Part shown: piece by piece, positions 24,315 to 35,940 of the stretch | How positions within the stretch are numbered: position 1 is the stretch's first letter | Layout: every line of letters starts with the position of its first letter | Origin: Mortierella sp. BCC40632 | Lineage: Eukaryota; Mortierellomycota; Mortierellomycetes; Mortierellales; Mortierellaceae | DNA length: 64,000 nt | Reading direction: 5' to 3' | Assembly (NCBI GenBank): GCA_011634665.1 | Contig: WAEK01000016.1 | Span: 562,501-626,500 of the forward strand | Notes under the pieces: model-generated | Told to the model about the DNA's origin: nothing | What the model saw: the letters and a program-made list of their open reading frames with translations, nothing else | The model's database searches: none | Translations under genes and position numbers: made by a program

Positions 24315-25967
24315 TTAGAGAAACTGCGCAAGGTTTGAATCGACGTACTTTGAGCCAAGCTGTGCCCGTACATCCGCCTCCTGGGTCTTTACAATCACTC
24401 CCGCCTCAAGAAGCGTCTTTGCACAAGTCACCAAAGCCTGCTGTTGAACAGTCGCACAGCCTTCAGCTGGGTAACGGACTCCTCCGAACCAATCCTTGAC
24501 ATCCTGCTCCGTGTACGACATTTTGTTTTGAACAAATGTGATTGACCTTTCATAGTTCTCAGGTGCGACAAACTGGTGCACAGATCGGGTCAATCCTCGG
24601 AGAAATCGTGCGAGCAAACAAGTTTTGGCAGTATCCTCAGTCGAAGGAAGATGACGGACCGAAGCTGCAATCATAAAAGCGGGCCATGGTGGAGTGATGG
24701 TGTCGACAAGTCGGACTTCTTTTGAATCGTGATACGGCTAAACTCGTAATGGCAATTGGGATAAGATGGCGACATTAGACAACGGACGAACCGAAGGAAG
24801 ACTGGGCCAAGTACCCGCTTCATTGTTTGCAGAATGTTATCCAATCCTAGGCGACAGCGAAAAAAAAGGGGATGTTTTGCTTGTCTTTTTTTTTTTTTCA
24901 GAGCTATGCCTGACACATTTTTTCTTCTTCTCTTTACCTTGGTTGTGAATTTTTCCCAAAGAAAAGCGTCCGATGATCCATCGTTGACAGAATCCCTCAT
25001 CTTTTGAAAAGTGTTGAGGACCTTGAACTCGAATGGAGACTTGAACTCCAAATCAGCGGGTGAACTTCCAGTGAGCCAACCCTCCTGTTCTGCCAACACA
25101 TAGGGTATGATATGGCTACCACTCCCGATCCTGGAGACGCCAATCACACCATTCTTCAACGAACCACGGTCCACATGTCTTGACTCTTGTCCAACGGAAA
25201 TAGCCCAGCCTATAGGAGGAAAAAGGGACAGGAAAAAAAAAAGTGGGTTGGTTTTCTCTTATCTTGAACAAAATACAAACAAATGCACCCCCCCCCTCAT
25301 CCTTTCCGTCAAAAAAAAAAAAAAGGCCGTACAAAGAGGAGATTCGACATAGGTTCCGATAATCTTGTATGCGTCATGACCCTTGGCAATACCAGCCAAG
25401 AGACCTTCCGTCAATGCAATGGCTACATCTAGAGAACCATCAATCAGCTTGGAAGTCATCTAATAAAGACACACCAGTTAGAAAGACAGACAGAATGAGA
25501 AAGAGAGAAAGCAGGGGGGGAGGTTTTTTTTCCGGGCCCACTAAAAAGAAGTATGAACTTGTCCCTCTTCGATCGGTAGTACAAGTCGGGACTCGAGAGA
25601 CCCTCTTTTCTTTTTTTTCTTTTTTTTTACCTCACCGGTGCCACTGGGGCAACAGACCCGTTCGACAACAACACCCTCCTGTTCAAAGATACCCATCTCG
25701 ACTGCCATGTGCAAAGGGGATGAAAAGTGCTCGGGCACTACAATAGACAAGGACCCATCTCAGGGGCTGGGTTAGGAAGAGCTATTTTTTTTTTTCTGCT
25801 TGGATTGGATCGGAGAACAGACAGGATAGATCGAGGGGGAAAGGAGGGGTAAAAAGTATTTATATGGAGTATGGACTAAAAAAAAAAAAAGAAAGTGGAC
25901 TGCTGAAGAACTAAGCCTACTTTCCACCAAACCCAACACGAAGAACGTTTTGTGTTGATACGACCAT
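24315..25967 (-). CDS. SsuA/THI5-like periplasmic-binding-protein-fold protein (Ca3427 type)
   Basis: Five exons: 25967-25928, 25737-25631, 25459-25333, 25209-24938 and 24737-24315, giving 322 residues. The short first exon (MVVSTQNVLRVGF) is needed to complete the family opening LRVGFVPEHFSSPLHMAVEMG. Further family blocks are FEQEGVVVERVCCPSGTGE, DVAIALTEGLLAGIAKG, GVSRIGSGSHIIPYVLAEQ and DSKEVRLVDTITPPWP. The first donor is GTGGAA, weaker than the rest; all other joins are standard and in phase. The fold is that of bacterial ABC-transporter solute-binding proteins and of fungal thiamine-precursor synthases. No signal peptide is seen, so it is probably cytosolic. The candidate role is binding or metabolising a small S- or N-containing ligand, which is unproven. 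It lies about 400 bp downstream of the PfkB kinase gene, same strand. Confidence 0.8.
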
Positions 25968-26293
25968 GGTATGAAGGTATGTATGTGGGCGGTGATGGTA
26001 ATCGGTTGAAAAAAAAAAAAAAAATGGATGGATGGGAGGAGAGGCCAAAAGTCAAATCGATCGGATGGAGGAGTGAGAGCGAGCAAAAAGATGGCGAGAT
26101 GGATACAATTTCCCAACCTTTTTTCATTTTTCACTGAAATGCAGTCACGCTAGATCGACCTTGGCTACCCAAACCAGCCAGGATCTCCTCCTTCTGATTG
26201 TCAAAGCGAGAAAAAAAAAAAAAAAAAAAAAGAGAGGTACTGCTGCTGGTTTATGTCGTAATGCTCCCACATTCTAGACCAAAGAAAACGTTG

Positions 26294-26324
<31 letters not shown>

Positions 26325-26373
26325 GTGACCCGTTTGGGACAGCCAATGGAACAGAAATCTATTGGAGAAAGGC

Positions 26374-28592
26374 CTACTCGTCTTGGGGCATGGAGCGCAG
26401 TAACCGCTTAAACCCATGTTGCATACACTTTTGACTGGCAAGCTCGCATGCGAACCGAAGCCCCCGCCCAATATCATACCCACGAATGCCTAGTGAAAGG
26501 ATGATGCCTGCGATAAATGTGTCACCCATACCGACAGAGTCCACTACCGTGTCTAATCTCCCTGCACTTGCGCTGAGCCGTGTCTGAGTCTCTAGGTGAA
26601 GACCCACTGCTCCATGGGTTCCCCACGCACAAAAGAGAGTTGCCCTGGTTTTTTTTTTTTTTTTTTTTTTGTTCGGTTTGGTTTAGTTGAAAGAGTCGAA
26701 AGTCAGGTATTCATAGTAGCGCATTGGAAGGGAGAGAGAGAGAGAGAGAGAAGGAAGGAAAGAAAGAAAAGAAAGGTATCCACAAGATTAACCCCGTAAT
26801 CCATGGGACGCCTCTTTTGATAGCATTCGCAGCACCTATCACCCTTACATGGCACTATACTAGATTTTTTTTTTTTTTTTTTTAGCGAGAAAAAGAAAAG
26901 GGCACTTACTTTGGTTTACAAAAACTACCGACGCTGGCCAAAAAGTCTTCAGGTCGGTCAAATTGTAGTGTTTCCACGTAAAGTCTTGAAAAGAAACAGA
27001 CATCAGCTCGCATCAACAGATTTGCAATCCCTGGTCGATCTCCCTTCTCAAATTCAACCGATATCGTCAGCTTCTGTCGCCATCCATGTCGGAGATAAAC
27101 CGACTCGACATAGTCAATCATTCGGTAGACATCTTCTCCTCGACCCTCAAAGTGGATCCAGCGGAATGGACACGTTATCAAGTCAATGTCCGAAGTCAGT
27201 CGCATACAGGCCGCGTCAAACTTTTTGATAAACTCGCTTAATGTCAGATCCGGTAAGGTAGAGTGACTAACGATCGTCCGTGTCCCTGTGCGGCCCGCAG
27301 AGATAATGTAGGCTTGGGGTGGGGCATTCTGTGAAGAGTGATAGACACATGCATCTGTTTTGACGTTGCATTCTTCTAGATCGGATAGCAGTGACCTAGA
27401 ACACAGGCAAGCAAGAGCAGGAAAAAAGAAAATACAGGGGGTCAGTTGAGCATTTGGTACAGCAAAAGTATTGGCAGCGCCCTTGTACCAACAGTGTCCT
27501 TGACCTCCTCTGGCGCACGCAATGAGGTACACACAAAGCAGTGGGGTGAGGACAAGTAAGAGAGGAGAGTGAGAGAGTGAGAGGACTGGCTGTGAGCCAA
27601 GATCTATCCCCGTTGGTGCAGCCCTTTGAGGAGGACGATATATACATGATGGTCGATATGCATCTGCGGAAGAAAGAAAGAGAGAGATTTGGATACATCG
27701 ATGGTGGGTGCATTGGAGTAAGAGACTGAGTGTGGATATTTGGCGCGAATCCTGAAGAGTATGCAAATAGGCTCAAAAAGCATCGCAAAAAAAAAAAAAA
27801 AACGAATGCACTCCCCCACAGCCTGCTCATTTCGAGGTCAGCTCTTGGTCCAAGCTGTCTGCTGGTCTTGCCATTCATCCCAAAGATGGATTGGTCTTTC
27901 AGCTCAACCTTGTTCCCAATAAAGACACTCTGGATCACGCCTGACCCAGGATTCACTTTGGTCAAATGAGTGAAGAAGAAGAACAGAAATAAAAGAAGAG
28001 AGATGTTGGCTTGTTCTCAAGACTGCAGGATGCCAGCAGTGAGCATCAGGGACAGCAGCGACATTACAGGGTTGGCGTGGGTATTGCGAAGCGAATAAAG
28101 GTCTCTAAAGTGTGTGAGAGTGTGGCGTTGCAATAATGACTCGAGGTTTGATTACTGCTGTGTGCGGTGCGTGGCTACTTGGGGATACATGGCAGGTGTT
28201 GCGCATGCATGTTTGTTGTTGACGGAGATAGGAAGAGGCGAGACGAGACGAATGATTTAAAGAGTTCCCTATTACCTGGATGCCGTAGGTGACGGCAGGC
28301 TACTCATGTACCAGACTCGGGCCCTTGGGTCTTGTGCCAGGATCTCAGCAGTATTGGCAGCATTTCCTCCGCGCCGCTGCTCAACCCGCTCCGCGCGCTG
28401 CTTCGAATCCTCGGTTGGAAAGTCGGCGACGTGCAGAATTGTATCCAGGTACGTTGCACCTACGAGGAATACTCCATACTTGGGGCCTGAGTATGACATA
28501 CTACCACCTCCTGAGGATGATCCTGCACTGAAAGACGTTGTTGAGGAAGAGGCGGAGGGGTTTTTTGAGTGCAAACGGAACATCTTATGCAT
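26374..28592 (-). CDS. PfkB-family sugar kinase, ketohexokinase-like
   Basis: Three exons: 28592-28276, 27395-26910 and 26644-26374, 357 residues if the first ATG of MHKMF is used (the second ATG, at 28583, is also possible). The introns are 880 nt and 265 nt. Ketohexokinase-like features in order: GVFLVGATYLDTILHVADFP, EQRRGGNAANTAEILA, GTRTIVSHSTLPDLT, FRWIHFEGRG, TISVEFEKGDRPG, LFCAWGTHGAVGL, and the PfkB catalytic GxGD motif VDSVGMGDTFIAG (catalytic Asp about residue 309). The family phosphorylates fructose or related ketoses with ATP; here the sugar is inferred only. An S/G-rich stretch of about 40 residues precedes the domain. The protein ends CMQHGFKRLLRSMPQDE. Confidence 0.85.
27396..28275 (-). 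other. Unusually long (880 nt) intron of the PfkB kinase gene
   Basis: Donor GTAATAG at 28275 and acceptor TGTTCTAG at 27396 join SPTASR to SLLSDLEEC in phase, matching the ketohexokinase alignment. Inside, a minus-strand open stretch at about 27965-27800 reads protein-like (VNPGSGVIQSVFIGNKVEL), but it cannot be spliced into the kinase frame without a stop. It is recorded as intronic. Confidence 0.6.
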
Positions 28593-29107
28593 TTGTCGTG
28601 TGCAAGCGCTGCTGTCAAGCGTGTTGGCAAGGACAGCTGAACGTGGGCCAAGACAAGTAAGTGAGGGATCAGTATGGTTGGGGTGTAGGCAGGACTTGAC
28701 AAGGAGAGCACGCCTGCAGCTGCTTGGTTGAGCAATGAAAGTGGAGAATGGCACAAGAGAGGAACACCAATCGGAATGAATAGGCAACAAGACGCGATGT
28801 AAAAAAGGGTTGGGGCGTTTGGTTCTCGAGTTGTGTTCCGAGTAAATGAATGGAGAGAGAGCTAGAGAGCGAGAGGCAGCGAAATGGCGAGGAATGACAG
28901 AAGGACCAATGAGAATGTCAAATGAGCGAGGCAATGACAATGCAGCGAGAAGGCGCGAGATGGGAAAACAGAGGAGGAGGAAGAGAAAGAAAGAGCGAAA
29001 ACTAAAGAAGGAAAGAAGAGTAAGTAAGCAAGAAAGAGAGAGAGAGAGAGAAAAGAGAAAAGAGCAGGTGGCAAGGTAGAGTGGTTCTTCCTATTGAGTG
29101 AGAGAGA

Positions 29108-29142
<35 letters not shown>

Positions 29143-30979
29143 AGCACAGCGGTGACCTGAAAACAAACACCATTCGAGCCCACTCGACTGCCCCAACAGC
29201 TGGTCAGCCAACCATTGTCCGTACCTGTTTGTTTCTTTTGTGTCCGTGTTTTTCTACAATCCTTACCTTTCTACCTCGAGCCATTCCTCAGGCACCAGCC
29301 ATTTCTTTCGCCTTCACATACCGATCCATCTTGGCACCATGCAACCTAGTCCAATGCTGGTGCCTCTCGTTGGGCTACACATGACGGAGACTCGGATGAA
29401 GGGAACACAGGAGGAGCCCTGTGTCTTTTGCGATGAATAATAGGCATTCACCTCTACCTTCCTTCCTCAGGGACCAACGGTGAGAAGACTCAAGATGCGC
29501 CATATAAGCTCGAACCCTCCATGCCACGCGCACAAACACGGAACATTCCAAAGGTAGCGGCTTTGCTCTCTTGTTATGTCTGAATGAAAGCTTGTCTGAG
29601 AGGTATGAAGCTAGCCTGGTTCCTGTACATCCTATCTGCGCACACGCTTCGAGAGATTTGCTGACCCTACGTAGTTGAATGGCGAGAGCGTGTGATTCCT
29701 AGAGGAGAGTTGAGTGGGGTTAGCATGACATTGACATTGTAGTGTCTTCAGGAGGGCCAGACACGAGGATGAATGGGCAAGATACGGAAACTGGCAAACC
29801 GCAGCTCGTCTTTATTTTTTTTTGGTTCACAGGTGGAAAGGAAAAAAAAAAAAAAAAAAAGTCGCCGAGGAGAGGACGTCTTGAGTAAACCTGGCAGACT
29901 TTAAATTCATCGGTGCTCAAATCAAAGTCTGCATCATCTCCCTCGTGCACATCATGAGCACAAAGCTTTCTATCATAACAGGGATGAAAGAGTCTTATTG
30001 TCTGCATTAGAACTGTGAAGAAAGACGATCTCTTGAGCCTTCCTCTCTCCCCAATGCAGGCAATTACACAAACACTCCCCCTGTTTCTGGCTAGAAGAAC
30101 GGCGATAGAGAACCTCAATTCTATTGAGCGATAAGCAATTGCCACCATCCGTGGACACAGTCTCATCAAGCGAGTAAAATCCAGTCTAGCGAGTTCCTAT
30201 ACTCCCACCACATCAAAGATCAAATCCAAGCCCAAGCTCCCACACGTTTTTTCTGTCTAGAATTCCTGGGCAAAGAATGACGGCGTAAAGAGTATACACA
30301 GAGTCGAGATCTTGGACACGTTCTGATCTCAGAAGGACAAAATTTTTTTTTACGCAGATGGTGTATGCTCAACGCCCACAGATCACATTTCTCTCCCATC
30401 AATCACAAACAGAGTATCAATTACCTTCTGATTTAGAGCATTGATAGCTGTGCCACTTCTCGCAGCTCCTTTGCACTATGTCTCGTCCTACTCTTATCCA
30501 TTACTTCCTCTTGGACTCTTTATTACTATTATTATTATATTTATTTCTTGTCCAAGAACTTGGGATCCTTCTATCCTCCCATTTTCTAGTTAGTAGCCCA
30601 GAAGTAAACAGTTCGGCAAGAGGTTCCGAGTTATCTGTTTGGTCACAATCGTCTCTTGTCTTTCTCGACTTGCCTTCAAAGAAAAGAAAAGAAAAAAAAA
30701 AAAAAAATCTAGTGTTCCCTAGAAAGGAGATCTCCAATCTTGTTATCTAACTTTCAAATCTGCTCCTGGTCATGCCCTTGCCAACCCCTTCCTTCCTCTC
30801 CTCTTTCTGAATTTTTGTTTGGTAGGTGTTAAATCACAATCGTTACTTGAAAAAAAAATGATAGATCCCCCTCCCTCCCTGTCCCTTCGACGCGTTTCTT
30901 GATTGTTGTTTAGAGATCCAAAAAGGAAATCACTTGAGCAGCCAACAGACTAACCAAAGTGGAGAAAAACAAAAGAAAG
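28593..30979. other. 2.4 kb intergenic region between kinase and tRNA
   Basis: No recognisable gene. It contains GA-rich tracts (28850-29080) and a near-perfect (GA)n at 29095-29145, which form the upstream region of the PfkB kinase, and A tracts at 29840-29860 and 30691-30707. An ORF at 29720-30169 on the minus strand has no family features. Confidence 0.5.
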
Positions 30980-31052
30980 TGCTCACAGCAGGGATCGAAC
31001 CTGCGACCTTCGCGTTATTAGCACGACGCTCTACCGACTAAGCTATGCGAGC
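30980..31052 (-). tRNA. tRNA-Ile (anticodon AAT)
   Basis: The minus strand folds into a cloverleaf. The acceptor stem GCTCGCA pairs with TGTGAGC, with A as discriminator base. The D stem is GCTT/GAGC. The anticodon stem TCGTG/CGCGA encloses the loop CTAATAA, giving anticodon AAT (read as IAT after A34 deamination). The T arm is GCAGG-TTCGATC-CCTGC. The length is 73 nt with no intron, and no CCA is encoded, as expected in eukaryotes. Confidence 0.93.
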
Positions 31053-31591
31053 TGAGCACTTATTTGGAGGAAAATTGAGAACTTTATGAAATTGATTTGG
31101 ACATTTCAAAGTCCGACGCCTTCTTTTTTCGGCTTGTTTTCCACCTAGAAAATGTTCAAAAGGGTGAAAAAAATGGCAAAAACATTAGCCATCGCTATCT
31201 GGGTACTTTTTTTCCCGCCGGGATTGACAGCCAATTGGGAAGATTGGTAGGTAGGAATAAGATATGGCACCATGGCGCAGTGATTTCGGATAAAAAAGGT
31301 ACCATACTGCGAAGAGGTTTGTCAATGACGAATATGCGTGAGAGTGTAGCCAATAGTCGACGGCACCATGGAGGAAGATGAGAAAGTTGCCGGGTTTCCA
31401 AGAAGTCGTTGACAAAAATGCCAGACTAGCGGAGAAGAATATGGAGATGACAAATGTAAACTTCATTACCTCTATAAATTCAAATCGGCAATTGGAAGCA
31501 TTAGGCCATAAAAGAAGCTCCCTCTCGTTGGGTAGTGTTTAGACTCTACTTCTTTTCCGTTTCCCAGTTTTCCCGTCACCTTCCTTTCAAC

Positions 31592-32366
31592 ATGGCCGAG
31601 TTCAACACTGATCCCAAGTCCTATGAGTTTGTATGTCTCTTTCCATTCTCCTCTCCTTTATTTTTTATTTTTTTTTTTTTTTTTTTTTTTTTCAGTGAAC
31701 CGGACATGACCTCATTGATTTCCCATGAGCACACTTTTTATTCTGGCATGCTTTGAATGCAGGCTCCAGGCTGCCTTGACTACAGAACAGACAGAGCAGT
31801 TGGGCATACCGACTGTATTGCTTCTTGCTCGGCATTCTCGCTTATGAGTTTCACGCGTTATTCTCTTTGGGCGCGTCTTTGGAGGGTTGGCTTTGAGCTG
31901 ATAGGCATTTTGATCTATCCTCGCCTTTTTTTCTTTTATCCTGATCTTTTTTCTCCTACTCTCGTATCTTTTAATTATAGAACCACACTATGATCCGCGT
32001 CAAGGATCCCAAGGCCTCCTTGGAGTTTTACCAGGATATCCTTGGCATGAAGTAATTACCTGTCGCAGAGTTCTTAGCGCTGAAGATTTTTTTTTTTTTT
32101 TTTTTTGCAGGATAATTGACTGGACCGACGCCTTACCTTTCTCTCCCTTTATCTCTTTACTTTTTTCAATCAATCGTCGGATAGGTTTCTCTCCACCTTG
32201 GTGAACGAGGCTGGCAAGTTCACTGTATGTATCAAAGCGTGTCGAGGGAATGGAGAAGAGGCTTCTTCACCGTGGTTCAATGGATCTTTTTTCTTTTTTC
32301 TTGGCCCATTGTCTGTCCAGCGCACACCAAGATTTGCTAGAGTCTAAAAGATACTTTTATCTATCT

Positions 32367-32397
<31 letters not shown>

Positions 32398-32585
32398 CAG
32401 CTCTACTTTTTGGCTTATGTGAAGCCCGAGGAACTGGCTGATTTTGAGGCCAAGACTGATGACCAGCGTCGTTCGTATGCTTTCAGCCGTCCTGGTGTCC
32501 TTGAGTTGACTCAGTAAGTCAAGTCCTTCGGGATCCATTTCTCGTGAGAACAAACGAGTCAAGAATGGTGTACATATGCATGCAC

Positions 32586-32617
<32 letters not shown>

Positions 32618-32912
32618 CGCTTTGCGTAATTTTCTGACCAGATGATTCAATGGCGATAACAATCTTAATAGCAACTGGGGCACAGAGAATGACCCCAACT
32701 TTAGCTATGCGAACGGCAACAAGGAGCCAGGCCGTGGTTTTGGACATACAGCCATTGTGGTCGATGATCTTGAGGAGGCTTGCAAGCGCTTCGAGTCGTT
32801 TGGCGATAAGGTCAAGTGGATCAAGAGACTCACGGACGGAAGCATGAAGAACATTGCCTTCATCGCCGATCCTGATGGTTACTGGGTTGAGGTCCTCAAG
32901 CGGGGTTTCTAG
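31592..32912 (+). CDS. GLO1: Glyoxalase I (lactoylglutathione lyase)
   Basis: Five exons: 31592-31630, 31981-32051, 32185-32224, 32401-32513 and 32672-32912, giving 167 residues. All joins are GT-AG and in phase. The single glyoxalase domain shows the four metal-ligand positions: His in [10 protein letters not shown] (the Gln33 site of human GLO1), Glu in VLELTHNWGTE, His in [11 protein letters not shown] and Glu in [14 protein letters not shown]. It isomerises the hemithioacetal of methylglyoxal and glutathione to S-lactoylglutathione in the cytosol. Introns carry T tracts before the acceptors (about 31670-31692, 32089-32107, 32371-32397). A second acceptor at 32110 (TTTGCAG) would shift the frame and is not used in this model. 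Confidence 0.95.
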
Positions 32913-33186
32913 ACGGTGCATAGGCGTCAGCGTTATCAAAAAGTGCAACCTCTCGTCTCGGGCCAATCACCAAATCCATCAGAACAGTGTGTATGTAAAT
33001 AGTGGTTGCTGTTGCTTGGATGTTTTTCCAAGAAATAGATTTTTAAAAAAAAAGGCTACCCTCGCTTCATGGTATCTTGTCTTGTCGTACAAGTGTGTTT
33101 AGTCCAATGGACAACATGGCTGTCCTAGTGTGATCCGTCTGAGAGCTATAGAGTTAATATCCTTTATTTGGGGTGGATAAAGGGAT

Positions 33187-35571
33187 CTACTGAAGTTGCT
33201 GGCAGATATTATAGTATGCTTCATATTCTGCTGGCGTCATCTGGCTCTGGTGCTCTTCAGTGATCTCTAGCAAAGGAACCATGACACCTGCCACAGAGAC
33301 CTCTGGAAGCTCCTCCTCTCCTTCCTCAAAGAGCTCTTCCTCTTCACCTTGGCCACCTCCTTGGTCGTCTTGATCGTCTTCGTCATCGCCTCTATACCGT
33401 TTCCTATAACAGAGAATTAACATGGAATAATAGGTATCAGTAAACCAATAGTAAGAAGTACATATGCGCCCCCCCCCCATCAAAAAGAGAGAAAGTAAGA
33501 GCAGGGTACCTGTATCCATCATCAGCACCATCCAAGGGCCTCTTGTTGTCTTGGCCAAAGCCATTAGTATCTTCTGTGTCAAGTGCTTCGCCTTCCTGCG
33601 CGGCATTCATAGCCAGATCTTCGTAATATTGCTTGATGTCTGTTGTTATAGGAAATGAAAAAAAGGGGGTATCGGCATTAAGAATTATGGAAGAACGTCT
33701 TTGATTTTTGCTTTCCATTCCATCCAGTCTTCAATCTTACATTCATCTCGTTCAGTATCGTGTTCTAGAACTTCATTCTCGCCATCTGCCTTGCCATCAT
33801 CGTCCGGCAGATCGTGGAGTTTGGCGGCCTCGGCACCAAGTGCAGTCAACTCTCCCGATACTGTACTCCAGGCATGCCATGATGGAACGGCGTTCTGTTG
33901 TCGCTTCTTCATTGCCTCGGACTCTCTTGCCTTCTTGGCTGCCTTATCGTTGTCATCCTGGAAAACGACCTGAATCTCGCCTGGTTGCTGACCACCATCC
34001 TCAGCAAAAGCCAGATCATCGTCTAATATTGAAATCAACCAAAACACAAGAGTGAGCGCTTTGATTCTTACAGAGACGCCCAGCAGAGACATTGAAAAGA
34101 GCGCAATGGAATTTACCCTCATGAACTCGTGCGGCTGCATTCTTGGCAATCATGCTTGCAGTGTATTGCTCAATCACAATGTTGTCTGTTAGCTTGAGAA
34201 GGTCAACAATTGGCTTGGTGTTCTCTCGAAGCCTATAGAGTGACAGTTTTGACATCCAATTATTCATTCAATATAAAGCCCATAAAAAAAAAGTTTTCTC
34301 CTTGACTCTTTTGAGCTAGCCATTCGCCATCCTTTCTCTCTCTCTCTCTTTGCCTCCTTACTTTGTTTTCATTTCCTGTGCTTTATCATCGTCTTCAACC
34401 GTTTCGTCGTCCAGCTCAAAGCGGTCATTTGGACAAAGGAACTTGCCCGTTGTTTCATCATAGTCGCCTACGACGTCGACCATCGCATATGTTTTGAAGC
34501 AAGCAGGGCATTTATATCCTTGGTTCTCGACCTCTTGCTAATAAAGACCCCCATGTCCGAACCACACTCAAAGTTAGATTCATAAGCGAGAGAATAGTAA
34601 AGGCTCTCTATTGGTTTAGGATTCATACAAACGGCCATACCTTGGACATTGTAGCATCCAGTTCTTTTCCCATCTTGTGAATCTTGTACTTGACTACATC
34701 CACAAAGATCTTGTAGTCGAGATAGTAATATGTCTTTGGGATTGGGCGCTGATCAGGTTTCCTAGCTTCATGCTTTGTTACACTATCGAGCAAAAGAACA
34801 GCCAATGTGCGGAGCAAATTAAAGAGATGACTCTCAAAGCGAATTCATCAAAGCCCATTTGACATAGTTGGAAGCAAAGATGAACAAGAGAAAGAAAGAG
34901 AGAGAGAGGAGAGGGTTCCTCTTACTCTTTGATCAGGCGGTCCTCTTTGAGTTTTCCGCAGATTTTGTGGATCTCTCGCACGGTCAGCTTTAGATTTGCT
35001 GCGAGTTCTTCATCCTTGATTTTTTTTTTTTGGTCGCAAGTAAAAAAAACAGGGACAAACGAATAATTGAAAGCAAAAAGGCGGGCAATCGAGATTTTTT
35101 GTGGTAAGAAGAAGGGAGGGAGGGAGAGGGAAAAAAAAAGAAAAGAAAGGAAAAAAAAAAAAAAAGTGTTTTATTGAGCAAGTAGGCAGGATAACGAATT
35201 AGTAATGGGTTCTGATAAAAAGGTTGATTATCCTAGGAGAGGAAAGGGAGGGCTTCCATGTCTTCCTTGTAGACTATTTCAATTTTTATATCTTCTTCCT
35301 CCTTCCCTCCCTCCCTCCCCTCAGAGCCCCGCATCTTTGACCTGACAAAAAAAAGAAAAGAAAAAAGATGAACACACACACACACACACACACACCCTCT
35401 CTCTCCCTCTCTCCAGGGATGGAGAAAGACTATCCACCCCTTTGTGCCTTACTGTTTCAATTTGTTAATAACGTCCATCACCACAATGTAGCGCGGCTCG
35501 TAGAATGCTCGACAGACTCTGTACACCAATTGGTCCAGCACCTGCTGGTCTTCTGCTGAGTGCGATGACAT
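33187..35571 (-). CDS. TFA1: TFIIE alpha subunit (general transcription factor)
   Basis: Exons: 35571-35453, about 35035-34926 (5' boundary unresolved), 34782-34641, 34537-34362, 34232-34117, 34022-33697, 33631-33510 and 33403-33187. The order is as in TFIIE-alpha: a winged helix (DEELAANLKLTVREIHKICG, then YYYLDYKIFVDVVKYKIHKM), a zinc ribbon (YKCPACFKTY, then TTGKFLCPNDRFEL), a charged middle and an acidic TFIIH-binding tail with VAGVMVPLLEI and MTPAEYEAYYNICQQ. TFIIE recruits TFIIH to the RNA polymerase II initiation complex and aids promoter opening. The fourth zinc-ribbon cysteine is Asp here. Exon 1 ends CA|GTAAGG, yet no acceptor restores the frame before DEELAAN, where an A tract lies. 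The exon 6/7 join uses GTTCTT...ATCAAG, an atypical pair. Confidence 0.9.
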
Positions 35572-35822
35572 GGTCAAAAAAAAAAAAACACCACGGAGTT
35601 ATATTTTATGAGAAAAGTAGAAAAGACGTGGCTCGGACTGATAGAATGCAGTCGAGGCGCTGAATTATCCTCAAAAGACAGAAAGACAGAAGAAAGAGAG
35701 AGAGAGAGAATGAAATGAGAGAAAGAAAGAGAAGAAGAGAGATGTGAGAGGAGGCAGAGGAGACACAATTGGCCATTCTTATAGGATTCAACCACTCAAA
35801 AAAGTGGCTTTTTCCAGGTTCC

Positions 35823-35873
<51 letters not shown>

Positions 35874-35940
35874 AGAGAAAGCTCAAGATGCATCGATGCT
35901 CCACTCTCTCGCCCATTGAATTCGGGGACAAGAAAGAAGC
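35572..35940. promoter_or_regulatory. Divergent promoter between TFIIE-alpha and DPH4
   Basis: Only about 370 nt separate the two divergent starts. The interval contains a GA run (35695-35740) and a 47-nt A homopolymer (35824-35870), a likely nucleosome-depleting element. Use as a shared promoter is inferred from geometry. Confidence 0.6.
35824..35870. repeat. 47-nt poly(A) homopolymer
   Basis: Forty-seven consecutive A residues precede a short GA run, about 70 nt upstream of the DPH4 start codon. It is among the longest homopolymers in the window. Confidence 0.95.

Noticed and set aside
26140..26250. Possible extra 3' exon of the PfkB kinase (KEEILAGLGSQGRSS)
   Set aside because: It reads protein-like after a plausible acceptor, but no donor at the end of the kinase exon joins it in that frame, and the kinase already ends at the family's usual point.
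32111..32184. Alternative glyoxalase exon after the TTTGCAG acceptor
   Set aside because: It shifts the frame to a stop soon after; the acceptor at 32184 gives the conserved domain.
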